DNA of 64,000 bases from CATQHL01 sp965242895 (GCA_965242895.1 OZ251507.1:1054001-1118000); one strand, 5' to 3'; positions 7,479 through 16,645 are shown, counted from the stretch's first letter. Numbers and translations: made by a program. Notes: generated by a model not told the origin, from the letters alone.

Positions 7479-9922
7479 GACAACCGCCGGAGCAACTTGT
7501 CGAGCAATTCCTCCGCTGCGACGGCGATGGAAGTGCCCGGGCCGAACACGGCCGAGACACCCGCATCCAACAAAACGGACACGTCTCCAGCAGGAATCAC
7601 ACCCCCCACCACCACCATTATGTCCGGCCGCCCTAACTCAGACAGCGCCGCTAGAACCTCGGGCACGTGCGTGAGATGCCCAGCCGCTAGGGAAGACACC
7701 CCGACGACATGCACGTCGTTCTCGACCGCCGAGCGGGCGACCTCGGCCGGCGTCTGGAAGAGCGGGCCGATGTCCACGTCGAACCCCGCATCAGCGTAGC
7801 CGCTGGCCACCACTTTCTGGCCGCGGTCGTGGCCGTCCTGGCCGACCTTGGCCACGAGGATGCGCGGGCGGCGGCCCTGCGCCCGGGCGAACGACTCCAC
7901 CTTGTGCTGAAGCGCCTCGAAGGACGCACCAGAGGGAGACGACTCGGGGGCGTGAGGCGCGGGGGGGCTGGGCGCAGAGCCGCCGCTGGCCTCGGAACTC
8001 CCCGCCTCGGAGGCGCCGAGTTCCGAAGGTTTGGACTCGGAGGGAGAATCCGGGGCGCTGACGATCTCACCGTACACACCCGCTATACTACGGATTTCCG
8101 CTCGGTGCCTACCCCAGACTGCTTCGAGGGCGCTGCTGATCTCCCCGACGGTCGCCCGTTCGCGGGCTGCCTTCACCGCCAAGTCCAGGAGGTTTCCCTT
8201 TCCGCTCTCGGCGCAGGCGCTCAGGTTGGCCAAGGCCGCTTCGCAGCGCTCGGCGCAGCGCTGGGCGCGCACCCGGCGCAGTCGGGCGCTCTGGGAGGCT
8301 CGCACTTCGGCGTTGTCGACCCTCAGCACTTCCACGTCGTCGCGCTCCGACGCCCGGTAGCGGTTCACGCCGATCACCGCCTGGAGACCTGCGTCGATGC
8401 GGGCCTGGGTGCGGGTGGATGCCTGCTCGATGCGCATCTTGGGCACGCCGGCTTCTATGGCGGCTGCCATCCCTCCCATCTCCTCCACCTCCTCCATGTG
8501 CTCGGAAGCCCGGGCGGCGAGATCCGCCGTGAGGCGCTCCACGTAGTAGCTGCCGCCCCAGGGGTCGACCGGCGCGCAGGTACCGCTCTCGTGCTGCAGG
8601 ACGAGTTGGGTGTTGCGAGCGATGCGGGCTGATTCGTCGGTGGGCAACGCCAGCGCTTCGTCGAATGAGTTGGTGTGAAGAGACTGGGTGTGCCCTTGGG
8701 TTGCGGCCATCGCCTCGATGCAGGTGCGCGCCACGTTGTTGTAGACGTCGGCTGCAGTGAGGCTCCAGCCTGAGGTCTGGGAGTGCGCCCGGAGCGACAG
8801 GGAGCGAGGGTTGCGAGGCTTGAACTGGGCTATGAGGCTCGACCAGAGAAGGCGGGCGGCCCGCAGCTTGGCGACCTCCATGAAGAAGTTCATACCGATG
8901 CCCCAAAAAAAGCTGAGGCGAGGAGCGAAGTCGTCGATGTCCAGTCCGGCGTCCAACCCGCAGCGCACGTACTCCAGACCGTCGGCCAGCGTATACGCCA
9001 GCTCCAGATCGGCGGTCGCTCCTGCTTCCTGCATGTGGTAGCCGGAGACGGATATGGAGTTGTAGCGGGGCATCCGCCGAGAGGTGTATGCGAAGATGTC
9101 GGAGACAATTCTCATGGAGGGGCGGGGCGGGTATATGTATGTGTTCCGCACCATGAATTCCTTGAGGATGTCGTTCTGTATGGTGCCCGTGAGCGCCTCA
9201 GGACGGACGCCCTGCTCCTCCGCCGCCACTATATACATGGCCATGACCGGCAAGACGGCGCCGTTCATCGTCATTGAAACACTCATCCGATCCAGGGGTA
9301 TGCCGTCGAAGAGGACGCGCATATCCTCCACGGAATCGATGGCCACCCCTGCCATACCCACGTCGCCGGCCACCCGCGGGTTGTCGGAGTCGTATCCACG
9401 ATGTGTGGGGAGGTCGAAGGCCACCGAAAGGCCGCTCTGACCGACGGCTAGGTTGCTGCGGTAGAAGGCGTTCGACTCCTCCGCCGTGGAAAAACCGGCG
9501 TACTGGCGGATAGTCCAGGGACGGGTGATGTACATGGTGGCGTAGGGGCCGCGTAGATACGGGGGAGTGCCTGGGTAGCCGTGGATGAAGTCCAGATCGG
9601 CGACATCGGAAGGGGTGTAGACGGCTCTGATGGGTATGCCCTCGGGGGTCTGGAGCGGGATTGGCGAGGAGGGGGATGCGGGGGGCAGCGAGGGCGGCGC
9701 ATTGACGCAGCCGTCCGCGGTCTGGAGCGGGGTTGGCGAGGGGGGGGGTGCGGGGGGCGAGGAGCGTGCGTGGGAGGAAATATGATTGGGGGTGTCCTCG
9801 AAGGGCGCTGAGTCGACGGAAGGTTCGGGGTTAGGCACAGACGTACCAGGAGACACGCGGGCGGGGGGGGCGAGAGGGGTCGGCTCCCAGGGAATGGAGG
9901 CGAAGTCAGGAAGGACGCTCAT
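7475..9922 (-). CDS. mcmA: Methylmalonyl-CoA mutase large (cobalamin-binding) subunit
   Basis: Catalyses adenosylcobalamin-dependent interconversion of succinyl-CoA and (R)-methylmalonyl-CoA in propionate metabolism. Of 815 residues, the TIM-barrel domain runs from about residue 100 (VYTPSDVADLDFIHGYPG) to 560. The C-terminal B12 domain starts near residue 685 and carries GQDGHDRG with the cobalt-ligating His at about 698. The start overlaps the mcmB stop by ATGA. Two non-family segments are seen. One is a Pro/Ser-rich insert at about residues 14-90 between the usual MSVLPDFASIPW start and the conserved TPEGIPIRAVYT; its DNA has a direct repeat at 9648-9687 and 9720-9760, so part of PLQTPEG is duplicated as PLQTADG. 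The other is a Ser/Glu/Pro-rich linker before the B12 domain. Both look tolerated, since all catalytic motifs are intact. Confidence 0.95.
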   Translation of the reverse strand: MSVLPDFASIPWEPTPLAPPARVSPGTSVPNPEPSVDSAPFEDTPNHISSHARSSPPAPPPSPTPLQTADGCVNAPPSLPPASPSSPIPLQTPEGIPIRAVYTPSDVADLDFIHGYPGTPPYLRGPYATMYITRPWTIRQYAGFSTAEESNAFYRSNLAVGQSGLSVAFDLPTHRGYDSDNPRVAGDVGMAGVAIDSVEDMRVLFDGIPLDRMSVSMTMNGAVLPVMAMYIVAAEEQGVRPEALTGTIQNDILKEFMVRNTYIYPPRPSMRIVSDIFAYTSRRMPRYNSISVSGYHMQEAGATADLELAYTLADGLEYVRCGLDAGLDIDDFAPRLSFFWGIGMNFFMEVAKLRAARLLWSSLIAQFKPRNPRSLSLRAHSQTSGWSLTAADVYNNVARTCIEAMAATQGHTQSLHTNSFDEALALPTDESARIARNTQLVLQHESGTCAPVDPWGGSYYVERLTADLAARASEHMEEVEEMGGMAAAIEAGVPKMRIEQASTRTQARIDAGLQAVIGVNRYRASERDDVEVLRVDNAEVRASQSARLRRVRAQRCAERCEAALANLSACAESGKGNLLDLAVKAARERATVGEISSALEAVWGRHRAEIRSIAGVYGEIVSAPDSPSESKPSELGASEAGSSEASGGSAPSPPAPHAPESSPSGASFEALQHKVESFARAQGRRPRILVAKVGQDGHDRGQKVVASGYADAGFDVDIGPLFQTPAEVARSAVENDVHVVGVSSLAAGHLTHVPEVLAALSELGRPDIMVVVGGVIPAGDVSVLLDAGVSAVFGPGTSIAVAAEELLDKLLRRLS
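9648..9760. repeat. Direct repeat inside the mcmA N-terminal insert
   Basis: About 40 bp at 9648-9687 recurs with few changes at 9720-9760. It duplicates the coding DNA for the conserved segment just before TPEGI and explains part of the Pro/Ser-rich extension. Confidence 0.65.
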
Positions 9923-11874
9923 CGGCTGTTCACCCGTTCCGGAACGTGATCGGGGTGGGGGCGGCGCAGAGGCAGGGGAGGGATGCTGACGCCGGCGGCT
10001 GGGGGGGCAGTATCGGCTGGGGTTGGGTCGGCAGCCTGGCCTGATGCGACAATCGGCATCGGCGCCGCAGCGGCTGTTTCAGACTCATCAGAGACTCCCG
10101 CCGAGCCTGGCTCGTCCGGCTTGGAACGATAGTGCGTGACGCCGACCACCCGCTCGCCGCCAGCGGCTATTCGGTCGAGCCGACGCTGCCAAGCGGATAG
10201 AACGTCGGCTGCTAGGGAGCCGTCCAGCAGGCAGGCCGCTAGACCTCCCCTAGCCGAAATATCCCTGAAGCGATCCCAGGCCGCAGCCGCCAGACGCTGA
10301 GTGTAGGTCTCCACATACCACGATCCCCCTGCGGGATCGTGCACGGCACCGAGGTGGGACTCTTCAGCCAGGAGGTGGCTGACGTTACGTGCAAGGCGTC
10401 GGGCGCGCCCGCGAGAATCTGAGTGCGTGTTGGGAACGCGCCCGCCTAGATCGCGCTCGCCCAAATCGGCCGTCGCAGCGTCGTGAGGCAGCACGGTCAG
10501 GCAGTCCGCCCCGCCGCAGACGGCGGCGAACGCAGAGATGGTGGAGCGGACGAGGTTCACGGAGGGGTCAAAGGCGGAGATGTCCGCTTCGGAAGTCACC
10601 GCCCAACAGCGCAAGGGCGGGCGGAGGGCGGGCGGCGCTCCGCACTCGGCCAGCAGGCGATCCCAGGCTGTGCGGGCGGCGCGCAATTTGGCCAGCGAGT
10701 TGAACTGATCGGTCGTGACCGCCACCCGAGCCTCCATGAGCGACGCTGCGGCCGACGCGTCGACGCCGCGGGCGCAGACCGCCTCTAGGTAGGCGGCGCC
10801 GGTGGCCAGCAGGCAGGCGATTTCCAGGGCGGGCGGGGCGCCAGCGTCGGCGTAAGGGGTTGCGTCCAGACAGACGTCCCGGGGGGCGTGCGGCCAAGAC
10901 AAGGATGAGCTTGCCGACCGGCTGGTGCGGGTTGCGTCCAGACAGACGTCCCCGGGGGCGTGAGGCGCTCGGGGAAGTTGCTGCGGCGGCTGCGCCCCTG
11001 AACGCTCGGACGCCTTCGAGGACTTCATCAAACCAGACAGACTGCGAACTCTGTCGGCCATGCGGTCTCCTAGGGCGCCCAGAGTCTCGTCGATACTCTC
11101 GGGCAGCCAGCCTTGGCGAGCCAGGGCGCCGAGCGGGTCGGCAGGAGCGGAAGCGAGAGTGGGAGCGCCGTCGGTGGCTTCGCCCAGCGCACGGGCGGCT
11201 TCGGCGTACCACGGCCCTCCGTCGAGGATCACCGGCGTCTCCTGCAGGTCTACGCCTGCCAGAGTTTCTTTAAGCGCGTCCGCAGCAGGGGGCGACAGCA
11301 GCCGCAGCCAGATCGACGTCACGCCCCCATCCAGGTCTTCTCGAATGGCCGAGGCGGCAGCAGACGGGGAGGATGAATCAAGGGACGGGGACGACGAGGA
11401 CGAAGCAGACGACGAGGCAGCGGAAGACAAAGACGACAAGGCAGCCGCCGGATCGCCCAGATCGTGGCGCTGTCTTAGATCCCAACGCCCTCCCGGTCGG
11501 GTGACGCCCCTTGTGAAAGGCGGTGCGCCGAGCAGGATCGACCGGAGGCTTCGGAGATCGACGTCGGCTGCCGTATCTGCCGTATAAAGAGGCCGAATGG
11601 CGATGTCGTCGGCGGTGGTCGAAGTCAGATCGGTCAGTGACAGGCCGTCCGATGCTTTACGCACCAACGCCTCCCAGCGAGCGCGCTCAGGCGTTGGGGA
11701 TTTCGGCGGTTCTACGATGTCCGCTGCAGCCACGCCATTAGGGTAGAGCCGAAGAGTGGAAGGCTGCGTGTATCTAGGCGTTGACGCCTCACTTGACTCT
11801 CCACCATTGATCACGGGAGGTCTGTGCAGCCGTCTGCCCTGAGAGAGGGACTTGCATGTATCTAGGCTGTGCAT
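9919..11874 (-). CDS. mcmB: Methylmalonyl-CoA mutase small subunit
   Basis: Non-cobalamin-binding partner of mcmA; it forms the heterodimer and has a degenerate mutase barrel. Of 651 residues, IRPLYTADTAADVDLRSL near residue 92, the LGAPPFTRGVT segment and GGSWYVETYTQRLAAAAW near the C-terminus are family-typical. Two inserts are unusual: a Ser-run (SSLSSAASSSASSSSSPSL) at about residues 146-175, and a segment at about 300-345 that contains two copies of a PHAP(G/R)DVCLDAT sequence, matched by a DNA repeat. The ATG at 11874 has no convincing ribosome binding site, and a downstream GTG is possible. The gene is divergent from the dehydrogenase at 11888 with almost no spacer, so the true promoter or start must lie inside one of the annotated ends. 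Confidence 0.92.
   Translation of the reverse strand: MHSLDTCKSLSQGRRLHRPPVINGGESSEASTPRYTQPSTLRLYPNGVAAADIVEPPKSPTPERARWEALVRKASDGLSLTDLTSTTADDIAIRPLYTADTAADVDLRSLRSILLGAPPFTRGVTRPGGRWDLRQRHDLGDPAAALSSLSSAASSSASSSSSPSLDSSSPSAAASAIREDLDGGVTSIWLRLLSPPAADALKETLAGVDLQETPVILDGGPWYAEAARALGEATDGAPTLASAPADPLGALARQGWLPESIDETLGALGDRMADRVRSLSGLMKSSKASERSGAQPPQQLPRAPHAPGDVCLDATRTSRSASSSLSWPHAPRDVCLDATPYADAGAPPALEIACLLATGAAYLEAVCARGVDASAAASLMEARVAVTTDQFNSLAKLRAARTAWDRLLAECGAPPALRPPLRCWAVTSEADISAFDPSVNLVRSTISAFAAVCGGADCLTVLPHDAATADLGERDLGGRVPNTHSDSRGRARRLARNVSHLLAEESHLGAVHDPAGGSWYVETYTQRLAAAAWDRFRDISARGGLAACLLDGSLAADVLSAWQRRLDRIAAGGERVVGVTHYRSKPDEPGSAGVSDESETAAAAPMPIVASGQAADPTPADTAPPAAGVSIPPLPLRRPHPDHVPERVNSR
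10858..10965. repeat. 36-bp repeat pair within mcmB
   Basis: Copies at 10858-10893 and 10930-10965, differing by about two bases and 72 bp (24 codons) apart, so the reading frame is kept. Each encodes PHAPxDVCLDAT on the minus strand. It looks like an in-frame spread of a short element or a slippage duplication. Confidence 0.75.
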
Positions 11875-11887
11875 TAGGTTTCATAGG

Positions 11888-13411
11888 ATGCTGCGAGCCT
11901 CGATCCTGCCAGCGTGCGCCAAAGCCGCCGCTGCGATTGCCGTTGTCTTGACCTGCACGTTGCTCGCCGCTGGCTGCCGAGGCGAGTCAGCGGAAGTCGG
12001 CGGAAGGGGCGCTTCTGGGCCTGGAGCGAGCAGCGTGGAGGATTCGGAAGGGGACGCACAGTCGGCGTCTGTCGTCACCTATATCAACAGAGCGAGCGAG
12101 GCAGCCAACGGCGGAGGGGCGCCTTCCACCAGCGCAAACAGCGGATCTGCGAACCAACCACCCGTCGCCCCAGTGGAATCTCCTCCGCCAGCGCCTGTGC
12201 CTGCACCCCCAGAGCGTCGCTTCCCCGAGTGGATCCCGCTCAGGCTCATCCAAATTGCAGAGTTGCCGCAGCCGCTTGCGATGGCCGTGCGGCCAGGGGA
12301 GGAGGCGCTTTATGTAGCTCTGCGGGACGGTTATGTAGTCCGTCTGAGCGCAGAGGGCGCCAGTATCGACAGCGCCAGCGTGGAAAACATCCGCCAACAA
12401 ACCGTCCTGGACATGAGCAACAGAGTGATCACACACGGAGAACTAGGCCTTCTAGGCATTGCTTTCTCCCCCGACGGGGAACTGCTCTACACATCTTCCA
12501 ACACTATTGCGCCCGACAAAAACAGCGAACTCATCGAGTGGCCGGTGAGCGATGAAGGCGATATAAGCACCGAGGGGCGGCTAGTGCTGTCGCATAAGCA
12601 GCCATTCGCCCAGCACAACGGGGGCGACATCACATTCGGGCCGGACGGCTATCTCTACTTCCCCTTCGGCGACGGCGGCGGGCAGGGCGACCCGCTGCGC
12701 ACCGGCCAAGACCCCAGCGGATGGCTGGGCACCATCTTGCGCATCGACCCCCGCCTGGGGACGGGGAAGGCGGCTGGCGAACCCTACAGCGTTCCGGCCG
12801 ACAACCCATTCGCCGACGGCGAACTGGGGGCGCCGGAGGTTTGGCTCTGGGGAGTGCGCAACCCCTGGCGCATCTCCTTCGACAGCGCCACCGGCGACCT
12901 CTGGGTGTCCGACGTAGGTCAGGACGAGGTAGAAGAAGTCACCCGCCTGCCAGCCGTGAGCGTGAGAGCGCGCTCCGACGGCGCAGACGCCAGCGGTGAC
13001 GGAGGGGGTGGCGACAGCGCCGACAGCGCCCCAGGCGGATACACAATTGCCGGTAAGGGCGCCAACCTAGGGTGGAGCGCCTACGAGGGCTCGGAGCCTT
13101 TCTGGTCGCAGACCGAACCGGACGGACACGTCCGCCCCACGCACGAGTACCGCCACGACGTGGACGGGCGCTGCTCAATCACGGGCGGCTACGTGTATCG
13201 GGGGGAACGCATAGGCGGGCTGGAGGGCGTCTACCTCTTCAGCGATCACTGCGACGGCGTAATCCGAGGATTCACCTCCGAGGCGGGGGCGGTTTCGCTG
13301 GAGCTGACCGCTCCACATACTTTTCGTCGCGTCACGTCGTTCGGCCAGGGACCGGACGGAGAGATCTACGTGATGACCACGGAAGCGCTCTGGCGGCTGG
13401 AAGCGGGATAA
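11888..13411 (+). CDS. PQQ-type sorbosone/aldose sugar dehydrogenase lipoprotein, copy 1
   Basis: Six-bladed beta-propeller of the GSDH (glucose/sorbosone dehydrogenase, YliI/Asd-like) family, expected to oxidise sugars outside the membrane with PQQ. The start at 11888 is chosen over 11852 because it places a signal peptide directly at the N-terminus; the lipobox is LLAAGC with Cys30. A Ser/Pro/Gly linker follows. Family motifs seen: LPQPLAMAVRPG, GLLGIAFSPDGELLYTSS, HNGGDITFGPDGYLYFPFGD, WGVRNPWRISFD, SDVGQDEVEE and GYVYRGERIGGLEGVYLFSD. It is followed by a near-identical copy and a FAD oxidase and is probably co-transcribed with them. Divergent from mcmB. No PQQ biosynthesis genes are visible here, so cofactor use is inferred from the family. 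Confidence 0.85.
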   Translation: MLRASILPACAKAAAAIAVVLTCTLLAAGCRGESAEVGGRGASGPGASSVEDSEGDAQSASVVTYINRASEAANGGGAPSTSANSGSANQPPVAPVESPPPAPVPAPPERRFPEWIPLRLIQIAELPQPLAMAVRPGEEALYVALRDGYVVRLSAEGASIDSASVENIRQQTVLDMSNRVITHGELGLLGIAFSPDGELLYTSSNTIAPDKNSELIEWPVSDEGDISTEGRLVLSHKQPFAQHNGGDITFGPDGYLYFPFGDGGGQGDPLRTGQDPSGWLGTILRIDPRLGTGKAAGEPYSVPADNPFADGELGAPEVWLWGVRNPWRISFDSATGDLWVSDVGQDEVEEVTRLPAVSVRARSDGADASGDGGGGDSADSAPGGYTIAGKGANLGWSAYEGSEPFWSQTEPDGHVRPTHEYRHDVDGRCSITGGYVYRGERIGGLEGVYLFSDHCDGVIRGFTSEAGAVSLELTAPHTFRRVTSFGQGPDGEIYVMTTEALWRLEAG

Positions 13412-13435
13412 TGGCCGACGCTTAGGCTTCATAGA

Positions 13436-15061
13436 GTGTTGCAAACCTCGATCCTCCCAGCGTGCGCCAAAGCCGCCGCTGCGATTGCCGCCGTCCTGAT
13501 CTGGGCGTTGCTCGCCGCGGGCTGCCGAGGCGAGTCGGCGGGAGTCGGCGGAAGGGACGCTCCTGCACCCGAGGCGAACAGTGTGGAGGAGGTCTCAGAA
13601 GGGGACACACAGCCGGCGCCAGGCGTCATCTATAACAACGGAGAGCGCGAGGCGGCCAACGGCGGGGGGGCGCCTTCCACCAGCGAGGGCGACACCAACA
13701 GAAACAACGGAGTGACAGACGGCACAGGCGGCGAAACGGGCGACAGCGAGGGCAGCGGATCTGACAGCCAATCACCAGCCGGAAAAGTGCCAGACCAACC
13801 ACCCGCCGCCCCAGCGGAGTCTCCGTCGCCAGCGCCTGTGCCTGCACCCCCAGAGCGTCGCTTCCCCGAGTGGATCCCGCTCAGGCTCATCCAAATTGCA
13901 GAGTTGCCGCAGCCGCTTGCGATGGCCGTGCGACCAGGGGAGGAGGCGCTTTATGTAGCTCTGCGGGACGGTCCTGTACTCCGTCTGAGCGCGGAGGGTG
14001 ACAGTATCGACGGCACCAGCGTGGAGAACATCCGCCAGCAGACCGTCCTAGACATAAGCAACAGGGTGGTAGCACACAACGAACTAGGCCTTCTGGGTAT
14101 AGCTTTCTCTCCCGACGGAGAGCGGCTCTACACATCTTCCAACGCTCCTGGCGAAGTCAGCGAACTCATCGAGTGGCCGGTGAGCGGCGAAGGCGATATA
14201 AGCGCCGAGGGGCGGCTGGTGCTGTCGCTTAAGCAGCCATACGGCAACCACAACGGGGGCGACATCACTTTCGGGCCGGACGGCTACCTCTACTTCGCCC
14301 TCGGCGACGGCGGCGGAGGCGGCGACCCGCTGCGCTCCGGCCAAGACCCCAGGGGATGGCTGGGCTCCGTCTTGCGCATCGACCCCCGCCTGGGGACGGG
14401 AGAAGCAGCCGGCGAGCCCTACGGCATTCCGCCTGACAACCCATACGCCAACGGTGAACTGGGAGCGCCGGAGGTTTGGCTCTGGGGAGTGCGCAACCCC
14501 TGGCGCATCTCCTTCGACAGCGCCACCGGCGACCTCTGGGTGTCCGACGTAGGTCAGGACGAGTTGGAAGAAATCACCCGCCTGCCAGCCGTGAGCGTGA
14601 GAACGCGCTCCGGCGGCGCGGGCGCCAGCGGTGACGAAGGGGGAGGCGGCAGCGCCGACGAAGGGGGAGGCGACAGCGCCGGCAGCGCCCCAGACGGATA
14701 CACAATCGCCGGTAAGGGCGCCAACCTGGGGTGGAGCGCCTACGAGGGCTCGGAGGCTTTCTGGTCGGAGACCGAACCGGACGGGCACGTCCGCCCCACG
14801 CACGAGTACCGCCACGGCGTGGACGGGCGCTGCTCGATCACGGGCGGCTACGTGTATCGGGGGGAACGCATAGGCGGGCTGGAGGGCGTCTACCTCTTCA
14901 GCGACTACTGCGACGGCGTAATCCGAGGATTCACCTCTGAGGCGGGAGGGGTTTCGCTGGGGCTGACCGCTCCAGATAACGTCACGTCGTTCGGCCAGGG
15001 GCCGGACGGAGAGATCTACGTGATGACCACGGAAGCGCTCTGGCGGCTGGAAGCGGGATAA
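13436..15061 (+). CDS. PQQ-type sorbosone/aldose sugar dehydrogenase lipoprotein, copy 2
   Basis: Paralogue of the preceding gene from a tandem duplication, 541 residues, with the same signal peptide (lipobox LLAAGC, Cys30) and the same propeller motifs (HNGGDITFGPDGYLYFALGD, WGVRNPWRISFD, SDVGQDELEE, GYVYRGERIGGLEG). The start codon is GTG at 13436, where copy 1 has ATG. The extra length lies in a longer Gly/Ser/Thr linker after the lipobox and a duplicated DEGGGGSADEGGGDSA segment before the IAGKGANLGW motif. The stop overlaps the ATG of the next gene (TAATG), indicating translational coupling to the FAD oxidase. Confidence 0.85.
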   Translation: MLQTSILPACAKAAAAIAAVLIWALLAAGCRGESAGVGGRDAPAPEANSVEEVSEGDTQPAPGVIYNNGEREAANGGGAPSTSEGDTNRNNGVTDGTGGETGDSEGSGSDSQSPAGKVPDQPPAAPAESPSPAPVPAPPERRFPEWIPLRLIQIAELPQPLAMAVRPGEEALYVALRDGPVLRLSAEGDSIDGTSVENIRQQTVLDISNRVVAHNELGLLGIAFSPDGERLYTSSNAPGEVSELIEWPVSGEGDISAEGRLVLSLKQPYGNHNGGDITFGPDGYLYFALGDGGGGGDPLRSGQDPRGWLGSVLRIDPRLGTGEAAGEPYGIPPDNPYANGELGAPEVWLWGVRNPWRISFDSATGDLWVSDVGQDELEEITRLPAVSVRTRSGGAGASGDEGGGGSADEGGGDSAGSAPDGYTIAGKGANLGWSAYEGSEAFWSETEPDGHVRPTHEYRHGVDGRCSITGGYVYRGERIGGLEGVYLFSDYCDGVIRGFTSEAGGVSLGLTAPDNVTSFGQGPDGEIYVMTTEALWRLEAG

Positions 15062-16644
15062 TGGCCGACGCTTTCCCCGACGCACTGGCCGAGGCAGTCG
15101 GCGGTCGGCACGTGCTCACCGACGCCGACGTGGTCGCCCCATATCTCACGGACGAGCGGAACCGGTTCACGGGGTCGGCCCTGGCGGTGGTGTCACCCGG
15201 CTCCACCAACGAGGTGGCGGCGATCGTCAAACTCTGCGCCGCTCGAGGTGTCGCTGTCGTGCCGCAGGGGGGTAACACAAGCCTGTGCGGAGGTGCGACG
15301 CCGCTGGCGGCGGGGACAACTGCGTCCACCCCACTCCCCCCGTCTCCCTCCAACTCAACGAGTTCCCCTTCCTCGGCGGCCGCCTCGCCCTTACCCCGCG
15401 GGCGGTCTGTGGTGCTGAGCCTGCGTCGGATGCGTGGCGTGCACAGCCTCGACCGACTCAGCCGCACCATCACTGTCGGGGCGGGAACCACCGTGGCTGA
15501 GGTCGCTGCGGCGGCGGCCGAGGTCGACTTGCTGTTCCCGCTGAGTTTTGGGGCGGAAGCCAGCGCCCAGATCGGCGGGGCGCTCTCCACCAACGCCGGC
15601 GGGACGGCGGTGCTGCGGTACGGCCACGCCCGAGCCTTGGCGTTGGGGTTGGAAGTGGTGCTGGCCAACGGGGAGGTGCTGCGGCTCGGACGAGGGCTGC
15701 GGAAGGACAACGCCGGCTACGACCTCAAGCACCTGTTCATCGGCAGCGAAGGCACTCTAGGGGTGATCTGCGAGGCCACCCTGGCGCTGTATCCGACGCC
15801 GCGCAGTCGAGTCACGTGCGTGGCTGCTGTCGCCGGCCCGAGAGAAGCACTGGAAGTGCTGGGCAGGCTGCAAGACGCCTCCGGCGGACGCGTGACCGCC
15901 TGCGAGTGGATGAGCCCGACCACCCGCAGACTGGCGTGCGAAATGCCAGGGGGCGCCCGAGACCCGTTCGGGGCTGCTCCGTCAACCCCAGCCGGCCCGG
16001 CGGCGAGGGAACGTCCGTCATCCGGCAAACCGCACAGCGAGGCATACCGCGACTCTTACGCCCCGCACCTGGAGTCCCTGGTTCTTTATGAGTTGACGTC
16101 TTCGGATGCGGGCAGCGAACTCGAAGTCGTCTTGGAGGAAACCCTAGCGTCCGCCTTGGAAAACGGGCTGATCGGCGACGCCGCTATTGCGGACAGTTCG
16201 GCCGCCGCCGCCGCTCTCTGGAGGCTGCGCACCGCCCCGTCAGAGGCGGAAAAGCGCGTGGGAGTGTCTATAAAACACGATGTTTCAGTGCTTCCGGAGC
16301 GGATTGACGAGTTCCTGGCCCAGTCCGTCCCTGCTGTGCAAGGCATCATGGCGGGGGTGCGGGTAAACGCCTTCGGTCATCTCGGCGACGGCAACGTCCA
16401 CTTCAACCTGCTGCCGCCAGAGGGGGCTGACTTCTCGGAGTTTCTGGCGGCCGAGGAGGAACTGACCGCAGCCGTCTTTACCGCAACAGACGCTCTGGGG
16501 GGTTCGTTCAGCGCCGAGCACGGGATAGGCCAGTTGCGGCGGGGGGATTTGGAGAGGTGGCGTCCGACGGAGCTGACGTTGATGCGCCGGCTAAAAACGG
16601 CGCTGGACCCGTATGGCGTTCTGAACCCTGGCAAAGTGGTATAA
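15061..16644 (+). CDS. GlcD-like FAD-linked oxidase (2-hydroxyacid dehydrogenase type)
   Basis: Flavoprotein of the VAO/PCMH family similar to GlcD, D-lactate and D-2-hydroxyglutarate dehydrogenases; oxidises a 2-hydroxyacid and passes electrons to the respiratory chain. Seen motifs: the FAD-binding VVPQGGNTSLCGGATP at about residues 70-85, LSTNAGGTAVLRYG near 178-191, and in the C-terminal FAD-oxidase domain FGHLGDGNVHFN, FSAEHGIGQ and LDPYGVLNPGKVV at the end. The last pieces are the classic metal and substrate site of the D-2-HGDH/GlcD group. A Thr/Ser/Pro insert at about 86-118 interrupts the FAD domain, and another Pro/Ser insert lies near 300-320. Length 527 against about 460-480 usual. 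Its exact substrate cannot be told from sequence. Confidence 0.87.
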   Translation: MADAFPDALAEAVGGRHVLTDADVVAPYLTDERNRFTGSALAVVSPGSTNEVAAIVKLCAARGVAVVPQGGNTSLCGGATPLAAGTTASTPLPPSPSNSTSSPSSAAASPLPRGRSVVLSLRRMRGVHSLDRLSRTITVGAGTTVAEVAAAAAEVDLLFPLSFGAEASAQIGGALSTNAGGTAVLRYGHARALALGLEVVLANGEVLRLGRGLRKDNAGYDLKHLFIGSEGTLGVICEATLALYPTPRSRVTCVAAVAGPREALEVLGRLQDASGGRVTACEWMSPTTRRLACEMPGGARDPFGAAPSTPAGPAARERPSSGKPHSEAYRDSYAPHLESLVLYELTSSDAGSELEVVLEETLASALENGLIGDAAIADSSAAAAALWRLRTAPSEAEKRVGVSIKHDVSVLPERIDEFLAQSVPAVQGIMAGVRVNAFGHLGDGNVHFNLLPPEGADFSEFLAAEEELTAAVFTATDALGGSFSAEHGIGQLRRGDLERWRPTELTLMRRLKTALDPYGVLNPGKVV

Positions 16645-16645
16645 T
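16640..16645 (+). promoter_or_regulatory. Possible -10 box of the toxin-antitoxin module
   Basis: A perfect TATAAT at 16640-16645 overlaps the stop codon of the FAD oxidase, 59 bp before the antitoxin ATG. A CATAAT occurs at a similar distance before the second antitoxin copy. No convincing -35 box was seen. Confidence 0.3.

Larger units (their letters stand above)
11876..15073 (+). repeat. Tandem gene duplication (two copies of about 1.55-1.65 kb)
   Basis: Copy 1 (11876-13424) and copy 2 (13425-15073) each begin with a shared AGG(T/C)TTCATAG and end with ATGGCCGACGCTT. In copy 2 that last sequence is the start of the FAD oxidase gene; in copy 1 it is a 13-bp scar after the stop. The original unit therefore reached into the downstream gene when it was duplicated. 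The copies are nearly identical over long blocks (for example the part encoding WGVRNPWRISFDSATGDLW) and differ mainly in low-complexity linkers. Confidence 0.85.

Noticed and set aside
6226..16349. Many long antisense ORFs in the mcm, GSDH and FAD oxidase region
   Set aside because: High GC with G/C in third positions leaves antisense frames open; none has family motifs.
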